In this document: in pieces, positions 48,441-56,435 of the stretch
Numbering within the stretch: the stretch's first letter is position 1
Layout of the letters: the number at the start of each line of letters is the position of its first letter
NCBI RefSeq assembly: GCF_017876435.1
Contig: NZ_JAGIOA010000001.1
Span: 2,294,001-2,358,000, forward strand
DNA: 64,000 nt
Source of the DNA: Microbacterium phyllosphaerae
Lineage (GTDB): Bacteria; Actinomycetota; Actinomycetes; Actinomycetales; Microbacteriaceae
Reading direction: 5' to 3'
The notes under the pieces: generated by a model
Databases searched by the model: none
The model's input: the letters and a program-made list of their open reading frames with translations, nothing else
What the model was told of the DNA's origin: nothing
Position numbers and translations under genes: made by a program

Positions 48441-48925
48441 CCGCACGTGACATCATCCAGCGAGGCCTCTACTTCGAGGAGTTCGTCCTCGATGCCCGCT
48501 ACCTGCACCGTCCAGGGCGCACGGCCACCGAGGCCGACAACGTGCTGTTCACGACGCTGACGATGAACACGCAGGCACTGCATCTCGATGCGGCGTTCGC
48601 TGACGCGCAGGCGCCGTTTGGCGCGCGCCTGATCAACTCGATGTGGACGCTGTCGACGATGGTCGGCGCATCCGTGGCCCAGCTCACCCAGGGAACCCTC
48701 GTGGCGCAGCTCGGCTTCGGCGACGTCACGTTCCCGCACCCGCTGTTCGCGGGCGACACCCTCTACACGGAGAGCGTGATCACCGACAGGCGACTCTCTG
48801 CCTCGCGCCCAGGACAGGGGATCGTGACCATCGCTCACACCGGGCGCAACCAGGACGAGACGGTCGTCGCCACAGCGACGCGTTCGGTGCTCGTGCACTG
48901 CCTGCCGGACGGGGCATCCCGATGA
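48437..48925 (+). CDS. MaoC-type enoyl-CoA hydratase
   Basis: A 162-aa hotdog hydratase. Candidate catalytic residues are D34 and H49 in RTATEADNVLFTTLTMNTQA and ALHLDAAFA. FPHPLFAGDTLYTESVI is the usual hydratase-2 end of the fold. In M. tuberculosis the neighbour of the CitE-like lyase (Rv2499c) is a MaoC protein thought to give an (R)-3-hydroxyacyl-CoA. Here it would hydrate 3-methylglutaconyl-CoA to (R)-HMG-CoA. GTG at 48437 has GAGGGGG about 5 nt upstream. Its stop overlaps the lyase start. Confidence 0.87.
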   Translation: MTARDIIQRGLYFEEFVLDARYLHRPGRTATEADNVLFTTLTMNTQALHLDAAFADAQAPFGARLINSMWTLSTMVGASVAQLTQGTLVAQLGFGDVTFPHPLFAGDTLYTESVITDRRLSASRPGQGIVTIAHTGRNQDETVVATATRSVLVHCLPDGASR

Positions 48926-49728
48926 CCTTCGAACTCGGACCGGCACTGCTGTTCTGTCCGGCTGATCGCCCTGAGCGTTTCCGCGGCGCGCTGGAGAAGG
49001 CGGATGCCGTCATCCTCGACCTCGAGGACGCCGTGCTCGCGGACGCGAAGGCGACTGCTCGGGGCAACCTCATCGATGCCGATCTCGATCCCGATCGGGT
49101 GGTCGTCCGTGTCAACCCGCCAGGATCCGACGCGTTCGCATCAGATCTGGCGACGCTCTCGCAGACGGACTTCCGCACCGTCATGGTCGCCAAGACCGAG
49201 AGTCCCGAGAGCCTCGCCGCCTTCGACGAGAGGTTCTCGCTGATCGCACTGTGCGAGACGGCACGCGGCGTGCACGCAGCGGACCGGATCGCGGCCCATC
49301 CGCAGATCGTGGCGATGATGTGGGGTGCGGAGGATCTCGTCGCATCTCTCGGAGGGACCTCGAGCCGCCTCGCCACCGGTGGCTATCGCGACATCGCGCG
49401 CTATGCGAGGTCGCGCGTGCTCCTCGAGGCCGGCGCGCACGGCAAGGGAGCGATCGACGCGGTGCACATCGACATCGACGATCTCGACGGTCTCGTCACG
49501 GAGGCGGAGGATGCTGCGGCATCGGGCTTCGCCGGGACCGCCTGCATCCATCCGAGCCAGGTCTCGGCGATCCGTGAGGCCTATGCGCCCACCGAGGCTG
49601 CTCTCCGCTGGGCGCGGTCCGTGCTCACGGCGGCCGAGTCCGAGCGCGGTGTGTTCCGTTTCGAAGGGCGGATGATCGACGAGCCGGTTCTTCGGCACGC
49701 ACGTTCGGTGCTCGCCCGAGCACGCTGA
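48922..49728 (+). CDS. citE: CitE-like beta-hydroxyacyl-CoA lyase
   Basis: A 268-aa TIM-barrel lyase of the HpcH/HpaI-CitE family without the other citrate lyase subunits. Metal and substrate residues appear in VILDLEDAV, RVNPPGSDAF, IALCETARGV and MMWGAEDLVASLGG. ACIHPSQVSAIREAYAP is the typical C-terminal part. M. tuberculosis Rv2498c, in the same gene order, has been reported as a lyase for (R)-HMG-CoA and (S)-citramalyl-CoA, joining leucine and itaconate breakdown. The same final step is proposed here: (R)-HMG-CoA to acetyl-CoA and acetoacetate. Confidence 0.88.
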   Translation: MTFELGPALLFCPADRPERFRGALEKADAVILDLEDAVLADAKATARGNLIDADLDPDRVVVRVNPPGSDAFASDLATLSQTDFRTVMVAKTESPESLAAFDERFSLIALCETARGVHAADRIAAHPQIVAMMWGAEDLVASLGGTSSRLATGGYRDIARYARSRVLLEAGAHGKGAIDAVHIDIDDLDGLVTEAEDAAASGFAGTACIHPSQVSAIREAYAPTEAALRWARSVLTAAESERGVFRFEGRMIDEPVLRHARSVLARAR

Positions 49729-49759
49729 GTCGGTTCGGAGTCACTGAGTCGGTTCGGAG
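49725..49759 (+). repeat. 16-bp direct repeat, two copies, 19-bp period
   Basis: CTGAGTCGGTTCGGAG is found at 49725-49740 and 49744-49759, beginning at the citE stop codon. It looks like a short tandem duplication in the gap to the convergent phosphatase gene. Confidence 0.6.
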
Positions 49760-49782
49760 CGACGCTGATCTCGGTAACCGGG

Positions 49783-50370
49783 TCAGATCAGGACGGACTG
49801 GTCCAGCAGGCGCAGCATCCCGGGAGACGCCTCGAAGCGATGCGCGGACCCGTTGACGATCGGGTCGCCGTCGCGGGGGAGAGTGCCCCCAGAGACGTGA
49901 GCGATCAGCGAGCGGATCACGCCACCGTGGGCCACGACGATCACCGATTCCGCGAGGGGAGTCGAGCGTCGACGGGAATCACGGGCGATCGCGTCGAGAG
50001 CGCCCATCGAACGCTCCGCGACCTCTTCGAGCGTCTCCGCACCGGGGACCGGAGACTGCCAGTCACCGTAGGTCTGCATGTACTCGGAGACGAGCATCCC
50101 CTCGCCCTCTCCGAACTCGCGCTCCCGGATGTCGGGCACGAGCACAGGCGCGCCGAGTCCGAGCTGCGCTGCGATGATCTCCGCCGTCTCACGCGCCCGC
50201 GCGAGCGGGCTGCTGTAGATCGCGTGGTGCGTGGTGCCTTCGAGGCGCTCGGCCGCGGTCCGTGCGTCTGCACGACCCTTCTCGTTCAACGGGATGTCCG
50301 TCGAACCCTGGATCCGTCGAGCGAGGTTCCAGTCGGTCTGACCGTGGCGGACGAGGGTGAGCAGGGTCAT
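49783..50370 (-). CDS. histidine phosphatase family protein (phosphoglycerate mutase-like)
   Basis: A 195-aa single-domain phosphatase. The catalytic His is H9 in LTLVRHGQTDWN; a second His is in VIVVAHGGVIRSLI near residue 150, and Glu and Arg partners lie in SSPLARARETAEII. Small-molecule or protein phosphate monoesters are possible substrates. A mutase role is less likely for this short form. Its ATG overlaps the sirtuin stop by 4 nt, so the two form an operon. Confidence 0.9.
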   Translation of the reverse strand: MTLLTLVRHGQTDWNLARRIQGSTDIPLNEKGRADARTAAERLEGTTHHAIYSSPLARARETAEIIAAQLGLGAPVLVPDIREREFGEGEGMLVSEYMQTYGDWQSPVPGAETLEEVAERSMGALDAIARDSRRRSTPLAESVIVVAHGGVIRSLIAHVSGGTLPRDGDPIVNGSAHRFEASPGMLRLLDQSVLI

Positions 50371-51206
50371 TCGAGAAGCTCCTGGATGGCGGGGAGCACG
50401 TCACTGGTGCCTGCGGCGATGGTGACATCAGCCCAGACATCCGCGCGCGTGGGCTCGCGGTTGATGATGATGAGGGGGATGCTGCGACGCCGCGCCCGTT
50501 CGACGAGGCGGACCCCCGAGTTGACGACCAGCGAGGACCCGGCGACGATCATCGCATCGCTCGCACGGAGCAGCGACTCGGCGGCCTTGAAACGGTCCTG
50601 AGGGACGTATTCGCCGAAGAACACCACGTCCGGCTTGAGCATCCCGCCGCATACCGTGCAGACGGGGATGATGAAGCCTTCCGTGCTCTCGGGCAGCACG
50701 TCGCCGTCGGGGGCCAGTGCGACGTTCTCCGGCACCGAGATCCATGGGTTGCGCTCTTCGATCTGCGCCGCGATGTCTCGACGATCGAACACCTGCCCGC
50801 ACTTCAGACAGAGCACACGGCGCATCGTGCCGTGCACCTCGATCACGTGCGAGCTGCCTGCACGGAGGTGAAGTCCGTCGACGTTCTGTGTGATGACGCC
50901 ACTGACGTGGCCGGAGGACTCCATCGCCGCGAGCGAGACGTGCCCGGGGTTCGGGTCGGCTCTGGCGAACGCTCGCCATCCGAGGTGTCCGCCGACCCAG
51001 TAGCGGCGCCGAGCGGCTTCATCGGCCAGATACCGTTGGATGGTCATGGGGTCGGACCGGTTGCGGGATCCCTCGCCGCGATACGCCGGGATGCCGGAGT
51101 CTGTGGAGATGCCTGCTCCCGTGAGCAACGCGATCCTGCGACCCCGAAGGAGTTCGGCGGTGCGAGCGATGGTGGCCGACAACTCGACCGGACTCGATGT
51201 GCTCAC
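50367..51206 (-). CDS. NAD-dependent protein deacylase (sirtuin)
   Basis: A 279-aa Sir2 family enzyme that removes acyl groups from lysine using NAD+. The NAD-binding GAGISTDSGIPAYRGEG, VITQNVDGLHLRAG and catalytic His in IEVHGTM are present. A Cys4 zinc site is formed by CLKCGQ and CTVCGG; KPDVVFFGE follows. The wide spacing between Cys pairs (about 50 residues) is larger than usual. GTG at 51206 has AGGAGG 5 nt before it and is preferred to the longer frame. Confidence 0.92.
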   Translation of the reverse strand: MSTSSPVELSATIARTAELLRGRRIALLTGAGISTDSGIPAYRGEGSRNRSDPMTIQRYLADEAARRRYWVGGHLGWRAFARADPNPGHVSLAAMESSGHVSGVITQNVDGLHLRAGSSHVIEVHGTMRRVLCLKCGQVFDRRDIAAQIEERNPWISVPENVALAPDGDVLPESTEGFIIPVCTVCGGMLKPDVVFFGEYVPQDRFKAAESLLRASDAMIVAGSSLVVNSGVRLVERARRRSIPLIIINREPTRADVWADVTIAAGTSDVLPAIQELLE

Positions 51207-51288
51207 AGGACCTCCTTCTGGGAGTCTACGGCGTGCGGTGAGGGCCACGCTTCGCCGTCGGTCGCGGAACGTGCCGAGCGAGCGATGG

Positions 51289-51294
51289 CAGACT
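51289..51294 (+). promoter_or_regulatory. -10-like hexamer of the SpoU methyltransferase gene
   Basis: CAGACT, one base from TAGACT, lies 7 nt before the GTG at 51302. Weaker than the others. Confidence 0.3.
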
Positions 51295-51301
51295 GGGGCG
51301 C

Positions 51302-52105
51302 GTGGAACTGCTGCGCGTGACGAACCCCGACGATCGACGACTCGACGACTATCGGGGGCTCACCGACACGGCGCTCCGAACGGTGAAGGAGCCGGAAGGT
51401 GGGCTCTACATCGCCGAATCCACGAAGGTGATCGCCCGGGCTGTCGCGGCGGGTCACCGTCCTCGCTCCGTCCTCGTGCAGGAGCGTCGCATCGACGACA
51501 TCCGCGCGATCGTCGGCGATCTCGACGTGCCGGTGTACGTCGTCCCCGACGAGGTCGCCGAATCGGTGACCGGCTTCGCCGTGCATCGCGGCACGATCGC
51601 GTCGATGCATCGACCCGAGCTGCCGCCCGTCCGCGAGGTGATCGACGGAGCGACCCTGGTCCTGATCCTCGAGAACGTCGGGGACCACACGAATGTCGGT
51701 GCGGCGTTCCGTGCGGCCGCGGGACTCGGAGCGGACGCCGTGCTGGTGTCGCCCGGGGGAGCGGACCCGCTGTACCGACGCAGCGTGCGCGTCAGCATGG
51801 GGACCGTGTTCCAGGTTCCGTGGACCCGCATCACCGACTGGGACACGGCCATCGTGGATCTCCACGGCGCGGGTTTCGACGTCGCCGCGCTGGCATTGCG
51901 CGACGATGCGGTGACGCTCGACGCGTACGTCGCGCAGCGCCCGGAGCGTGTCGCGCTCGTGATGGGATCAGAGGGGGACGGGCTCTCACGCACGGCACTA
52001 GAGAAGGCGGACACCGTCGTGACGATCCCGATGGCCGGTGGCGTCGACTCCCTGAACGTGGCGTCTGCGGCGGCGGTGGCGCTGTGGGCGCTCCGCTCGA
52101 ACTGA
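51302..52105 (+). CDS. TrmH/SpoU family rRNA/tRNA 2'-O-methyltransferase
   Basis: A 267-aa SPOUT methyltransferase with the trefoil-knot motifs: ENVGDHTNVGAAFRAA (motif 1, about 117-132), VMGSEGDGLS (motif 2) and IPMAGGVDSLNVASAAAVALW (motif 3, shown in part). An N-terminal substrate-binding domain of about 100 residues precedes them. It should methylate a ribose 2'-OH in rRNA or tRNA; the target base is unknown. GTG at 51302 is used. It converges on the SGNH hydrolase gene. Confidence 0.9.
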   Translation: MELLRVTNPDDRRLDDYRGLTDTALRTVKEPEGGLYIAESTKVIARAVAAGHRPRSVLVQERRIDDIRAIVGDLDVPVYVVPDEVAESVTGFAVHRGTIASMHRPELPPVREVIDGATLVLILENVGDHTNVGAAFRAAAGLGADAVLVSPGGADPLYRRSVRVSMGTVFQVPWTRITDWDTAIVDLHGAGFDVAALALRDDAVTLDAYVAQRPERVALVMGSEGDGLSRTALEKADTVVTIPMAGGVDSLNVASAAAVALWALRSN

Positions 52106-52133
52106 TCCGCTGATCCGCCGACCCGCTGACCCG
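52102..52133 (+). repeat. four tandem 8-bp units (CYGAYCCG) after the SpoU gene
   Basis: Four contiguous octamers, CTGATCCG, CTGATCCG, CCGACCCG and CTGACCCG, begin at the stop codon and fill most of the 32-bp gap before the convergent SGNH gene. Confidence 0.55.
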
Positions 52134-52137
52134 GTCG

Positions 52138-52965
52138 TCAGTCGAGCTCGGGGAAGACGACCGGCGAGGGCTCCGGTCGCTTCGCCATGATGTGATCGCC
52201 CGACGACTCGTGGCGCAGACGCCGCAGGACCCAGGGAACGAGGTGCTCGCGCGCCCAACCCAGATCTTCGGAGCGCGCCTCGCGCCAGGTGCGGATCGGG
52301 ATCGTCTCGGGCTGCATGGCCTCGAGGTCGTTGGGGACGTTGAGCGCGCGCAGAGCCATCCGCGCGACCTCGTGGTGGCCGAGCGGGTTGTAGTGGAGGC
52401 GGTCGTCGTCGAAGAAGCGCATGTCCTGCACGACCTTGAGAGCCCACTGGTCCGCGACGATGCAGTCGTGGCGCTCGGCGATCGCGCGGATGTTCTCGTT
52501 GTAGATCGCGACCTTGCCTCGGAAGGCGCGGAAGACCGGAGTGAATGCGGTGTCCACTCCGGTGAAGAGGAGTACTGCTGCCCCCGTGGACGACAGACGG
52601 GCGACCGCATCCTCGAGCTGGACGGCGATCGCATCCGGGTCGGTGCCGGGACGGATCACGTCGTTCCCCCCGGCGCAGATCGAGATCAGATCAGGATGCA
52701 GGGCGATCGCCGGCTCGATCTGGTCCTGCACGATCTGGGCGATCAGCTTGCCGCGCACGGCGAGGTTCGCGTAGGCGAAGTCGTCGACCTGCTGCGACAG
52801 CACCTCGGCGACCCGGTCGGCCCACCCGCGGTGATTCCCGGGACGCGAGGGATCGGGGTCGCCGATCCCCTCGGTGAACGAGTCGCCGATGGCGACGAAG
52901 CGGCGCCACGGGTGTGCACTGGCATTGTCGGTCTGCGGGGTTCGGGTCGAATCCTGGTCTGTCAT
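52138..52965 (-). CDS. SGNH/GDSL hydrolase
   Basis: A 275-aa esterase-like enzyme. The GDS block is FVAIGDSFTEGIGD with nucleophile S29. Block III GGND is in ICAGGNDVIRP, and the Asp-x-x-His pair is in DDDRLHYNPLGHHE near residue 195. The N-terminus is polar without a signal peptide, so it is probably cytosolic. Substrates could be acetyl esters of sugars or lipids. ATG has GGAGAG about 4 nt upstream. Confidence 0.9.
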   Translation of the reverse strand: MTDQDSTRTPQTDNASAHPWRRFVAIGDSFTEGIGDPDPSRPGNHRGWADRVAEVLSQQVDDFAYANLAVRGKLIAQIVQDQIEPAIALHPDLISICAGGNDVIRPGTDPDAIAVQLEDAVARLSSTGAAVLLFTGVDTAFTPVFRAFRGKVAIYNENIRAIAERHDCIVADQWALKVVQDMRFFDDDRLHYNPLGHHEVARMALRALNVPNDLEAMQPETIPIRTWREARSEDLGWAREHLVPWVLRRLRHESSGDHIMAKRPEPSPVVFPELD

Positions 52966-53112
52966 CCAGCTCTCCTTCGCGAACGGACGCGGCCCGTCGT
53001 GGCGACCGCGCAGTGACCGAGCCTACTCGGATGCGCAGGCCGGCGGCGAGGACGCGCGCGGGCGTCACCATGATCGCGCCGAGTGTCGGTGGCAGCGATT
53101 ATCGTTGTCTCG

Positions 53113-54855
53113 ATGCTCTCTCCGTCCTTTCCTCAGCGCGCCCCCTGGGGTACCGCGAACAAGCTGCGTGCGTGGCAGCAGGAAGCTCTCGAGCAGTACT
53201 TCCAGGCCGACCAGCGCGACTTCCTCGTGGCGGCGACACCCGGCGCCGGAAAGACGACGTTCGCCCTCACGCTCGCGGTCGAGCTCATGCGCATGGGCGA
53301 GGTCAACCGCATCATCGTGGTCGCCCCGACGGAGCACCTCAAGACGCAGTGGGCCGATGCCGCCGCACGCGTGCACATCCGACTCGACCCGCGGTTCCGG
53401 AACAGCGACTGGGCGCCCGCCCGGCACTATCACGGCGCCGTGGTGACGTACGCGCAGGTCGCTGCGAAGTCGTCCGTCCACCGGCACCTCACCGAGGACG
53501 CGAAGACGCTCGTGGTCCTCGACGAGGTGCACCACGGCGGGGACGCACTCAGCTGGGGCGACGCGATCCGCGACGCCTACGGGCCCGCGAAGCGTCGGCT
53601 GCTTCTCTCCGGTACGCCGTTCCGCAGCGACACGGCGCCCATCCCGTTCGTCGAGTACCACCCCGACGAGTCAGGTGCGCGCATCTCCCGCACCGACTAC
53701 AACTACGGCTACGGCCGGGCCCTGGCAGACGGCGTCGTGCGACCGGTGCTGTTCCACATGTACGCCGGCAAGATGCGGTGGCGCACGAGCACCGGCGACG
53801 AGCTCGAGACGCATCTGGGGCAGGACAACACGAAAGACGTCACATCTCAGGCGTGGCGCACGGCTCTCGACCCCGAGGGCGAGTGGATGCCGGCGGTGCT
53901 GTCGGCGGCGGACCGCCGCCTGACCGAGATCCGCAACCACGTGCCGGATGCCGGGGGGCTCGTCCTCGCCACGGACCAGACCGTCGCGAGGGCGTACGCG
54001 AAGATCCTCCACAGCATCACCGGTCAGCGGCCCACGGTCGTCCTGTCCGACGATGCGACGGCCTCCGAGCGCATCGAGAAGTTCAGCGCCAGCGAGGACC
54101 GCTGGATGGTCGCGGTGCGCATGGTGTCCGAGGGGGTCGACGTCCCTCGTCTCGCCGTCGGCGTGTACGCGACCTCGTCGTCGACACCGCTCTTCTTCGC
54201 GCAGGCCATCGGTCGCTTCGTGCGAGCGCGGCGCCGAGGTGAGGCGGCGAGCGTGTTCCTGCCCCAGGTCCCGGTGCTGATGGGGCTCGCGAACGAGATG
54301 GACAAGCAGCGCGAACACGCGCTCGACCGTCAGTCGAAAGACGACGACGGCCTCGAAGACTCGCTGCTCGAGTCTGCGAACCGCGAGGAGGAGACCTCTG
54401 ACGCGCTGACCCAGGAGTTCAGCTACCAGGCGCTGTCGTCGGTGGCTCACTTCGATCGCGTCGTCTTCGAGGGGCAGGAGTTCGGACAGCTTGCCGAACC
54501 GGGGACGCCCGAAGAGGAGGAGTTCATCGGGTTCCCCGGACTCCTCGAGCCGGAGCACGTGCACGAGCTGCTCATGCAGCGCCAGGCTCGGCAGTCGCGT
54601 CTTCGTGAGGTGCGCGAGGCCGAGGCAGGGCCCGCAGAGACGACGACGCTCCCGGCGCCCCTGCATCGCACCCTGCGCGAACAGCGGCAGCTTCTGAACA
54701 GTCTCGTGGGGCTGTATGCGCGGCAGAAGGGCGAGCCGCACGGGTCCGTCCACGCGGAGCTCCGTCGTATCTGCGGAGGGCCCGCCGTCGCCCAGGCGAC
54801 CGTCACCCAGCTGCAGTCGCGCATCGAAGTCCTGCGCAAGCGCGTCCGCACCTGA
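53113..54855 (+). CDS. SF2 DEAD/DEAH-type helicase
   Basis: A 580-aa superfamily 2 helicase. Motifs are LRAWQQEAL (Q-like), AATPGAGKTTFAL (Walker A), VVLDEVHH (DEVH), LLSGTPFR (motif III) and the QAIGRFVRARR type motif VI. The C-terminal third is acidic, helical and of no known domain. It resembles XPB/type III restriction-like helicases, but no nuclease or methylase is nearby, so a repair role is more likely than defence. ATG at 53113 is preferred: TATCGT stands 8 nt upstream and MLSPSFPQRAPWG is the usual beginning. A GTG ten codons earlier is the alternative. Confidence 0.85.
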   Translation: MLSPSFPQRAPWGTANKLRAWQQEALEQYFQADQRDFLVAATPGAGKTTFALTLAVELMRMGEVNRIIVVAPTEHLKTQWADAAARVHIRLDPRFRNSDWAPARHYHGAVVTYAQVAAKSSVHRHLTEDAKTLVVLDEVHHGGDALSWGDAIRDAYGPAKRRLLLSGTPFRSDTAPIPFVEYHPDESGARISRTDYNYGYGRALADGVVRPVLFHMYAGKMRWRTSTGDELETHLGQDNTKDVTSQAWRTALDPEGEWMPAVLSAADRRLTEIRNHVPDAGGLVLATDQTVARAYAKILHSITGQRPTVVLSDDATASERIEKFSASEDRWMVAVRMVSEGVDVPRLAVGVYATSSSTPLFFAQAIGRFVRARRRGEAASVFLPQVPVLMGLANEMDKQREHALDRQSKDDDGLEDSLLESANREEETSDALTQEFSYQALSSVAHFDRVVFEGQEFGQLAEPGTPEEEEFIGFPGLLEPEHVHELLMQRQARQSRLREVREAEAGPAETTTLPAPLHRTLREQRQLLNSLVGLYARQKGEPHGSVHAELRRICGGPAVAQATVTQLQSRIEVLRKRVRT

Positions 54856-54996
54856 CGGCGTCCGTGGTTGGCCGGAAAAGGCCCGGTTCGGAGTCCCGAA
54901 AAGCTGGCAATCGCTGCATCCCTGGCGTTGAGAGCGTCACGCGAAGCTAGCGTTGAACGGTTGCCCCGCCTGGGGATCCCTCGATCAGGAGACATC

Positions 54997-56100
54997 ATGA
55001 CAGCCCCCGCTGCCGCCGAGCCCACCGCCGCCGATCGTCGCCGCTGGGCGCGCTACCTCGTCGAAGAACGAGCTGAAGGTCGCGTGTATCAGAACCTCGC
55101 GAGTCGCCGCACCGGGGAGGAGAAGGAGATCCTGCTCCGCCTCGCCGATGCGGAGCGCCGCCACGAACAGCACTGGCTCGACCTGCTCGGAGACGAGCCC
55201 GCACGTCTGCCGCGTGCCGGCGTCCGCTCCCGCCTGCTCGGGTGGATGGCGGGCCGGTTCGGATCGATCTTCGTGCTCGCGCTTGCGCAGAGCGCCGAGG
55301 CTCGCTCGCCCTACGACTCCGAGCAGTACGCGACACCGGCGATGCGCGCCGACGAGAAGGTGCACTACGAGGTGGTGCGAGGTCTCGCCGCGCGCGGCAG
55401 AAGGCGTCTGTCCGGGTCGTTCCGCGCCGCGGTGTTCGGAGCGAACGACGGCCTCGTCAGCAACCTCGCCCTCGTGCTCGGCATCGGCGCGACCGGAGTG
55501 AGCTCGGGTTTCGTGCTGTTCAGCGGTATCGCCGGGCTGCTCGCCGGGGCACTGTCGATGGGGGCGGGGGAGTTCGTGTCCGTCCGATCCCAGCGGGAGC
55601 TGCTGGCGGCGACCGAGGCCAACGAGGATGCCGCTGCGTCCGCCGCCGACCTCGACATCGATGAGAACGAACTCGCGCTCGTCTACCGCGCGCGTGGGAT
55701 CGGTCCGGACGAGGCGCTCGAACGTGCGCGAAGGATCGTCTCCGCGGCGAGGGCGGGCGTGGAGCGGACCGTGACCGGTCCGGTCACCGTGCACGCGCAT
55801 GCGGGCGACGATCACGAGATCGTGGGAAGCGACTGGACCGCAGCGATCTCGAGCTTCCTGCTGTTCGCCTCCGGAGCGATCATCCCGGTGCTGCCCTGGA
55901 TCTTCGGCCTCGACGGGGCCACGGCGGTCATCGTCGCACTCGTGCTCGTCGGGGTCGCGCTGCTGACCACCGGCGCCATGGTCGGAATCCTGTCAGGCGG
56001 GCCGCCCCTCCGGCGCGCGCTTCGCCAGCTGGCGATCGGCTTCGGCGCGGCGGCGATCACGTACGTGCTCGGCCTGGTGTTCGGGGTGGGAGCGGTCTGA
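54997..56100 (+). CDS. VIT1/CCC1-family metal transporter with ferritin-like N-terminal domain
   Basis: A 367-aa protein in two parts. Residues about 1-140 form a helical, Glu/His-rich ferritin-like (rubrerythrin/MbfA-like) domain with EERAEGRVYQNLA and ADAERRHEQHWLDLL. Residues about 145-367 are a VIT1/CCC1 transporter with five likely membrane helices, including the typical AAVFGANDGLVSNLALVLGI and SMGAGEFVSVRSQRE. VIT proteins move Fe2+ or Mn2+; the ferritin-like part may sense or deliver the ion. It likely exports iron when in excess. ATG at 54997 has AGGAGA about 7 nt upstream; the longer frame is rejected. Confidence 0.88.
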   Translation: MTAPAAAEPTAADRRRWARYLVEERAEGRVYQNLASRRTGEEKEILLRLADAERRHEQHWLDLLGDEPARLPRAGVRSRLLGWMAGRFGSIFVLALAQSAEARSPYDSEQYATPAMRADEKVHYEVVRGLAARGRRRLSGSFRAAVFGANDGLVSNLALVLGIGATGVSSGFVLFSGIAGLLAGALSMGAGEFVSVRSQRELLAATEANEDAAASAADLDIDENELALVYRARGIGPDEALERARRIVSAARAGVERTVTGPVTVHAHAGDDHEIVGSDWTAAISSFLLFASGAIIPVLPWIFGLDGATAVIVALVLVGVALLTTGAMVGILSGGPPLRRALRQLAIGFGAAAITYVLGLVFGVGAV

Positions 56101-56202
56101 GGCCCGGTGACGCGTGATCTGACACAGCAACAGGGGGCGGTTCTTCGCACGGAGATCCGCCTCCTGTCGCATCCGGAACGGGTTCGTCTTCGGATACGAA
56201 GA

Positions 56203-56235
56203 AGGCCCCGGTTATCGTGAAGATATCCGGGGCCT
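56203..56235 (-). terminator. hairpin terminator after tRNA-Leu
   Basis: Two 14-nt arms, read on the minus strand as AGGCCCCGGATATC and GATAACCGGGGCCT, pair with one mismatch around TTCAC. TCTTCG follows. The hairpin starts 5 nt beyond the 3' end of tRNA-Leu. Confidence 0.75.
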
Positions 56236-56240
56236 GTCTG

Positions 56241-56323
56241 TGCGCGGAGGGGGACTTGAACCCCCACGCCCTTACGGGCACTACGACCTCAACGTAGCGC
56301 GTCTACCATTCCGCCACCCGCGC
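56241..56323 (-). tRNA. tRNA-Leu (anticodon GAG)
   Basis: On the minus strand the acceptor GCGCGGG pairs with TCCGCGC. The anticodon loop is TTGAGGT between CTACG and CGTAG. A long variable arm (TGCCCGTAAGGGCG) marks a class II tRNA and the T-arm is GGGGG-TTCAAGT-CCCCC. The discriminator is A and no CCA is encoded. Confidence 0.95.
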
Positions 56324-56423
56324 AGGTGTTGGATGTTCGTTGCCGAACGAAGATTTACATTAGCACGAGCTTCGAGGCTCCCTGAAACCGGCCGTGACGC
56401 CCGGGCGCGCCACGGCGTTTCGG

Positions 56424-56429
56424 TAGCCT
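56424..56429 (+). promoter_or_regulatory. -10-like hexamer of the M20 peptidase gene
   Basis: TAGCCT, 6 nt, then ATG at 56436. Confidence 0.5.
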
Positions 56430-56435
56430 GAGCAC

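Noticed and set aside
53113..54855. Phage-defence helicase island
   Set aside because: The helicase stands alone; no nuclease, methylase or toxin gene is next to it, and neighbours are core genes.
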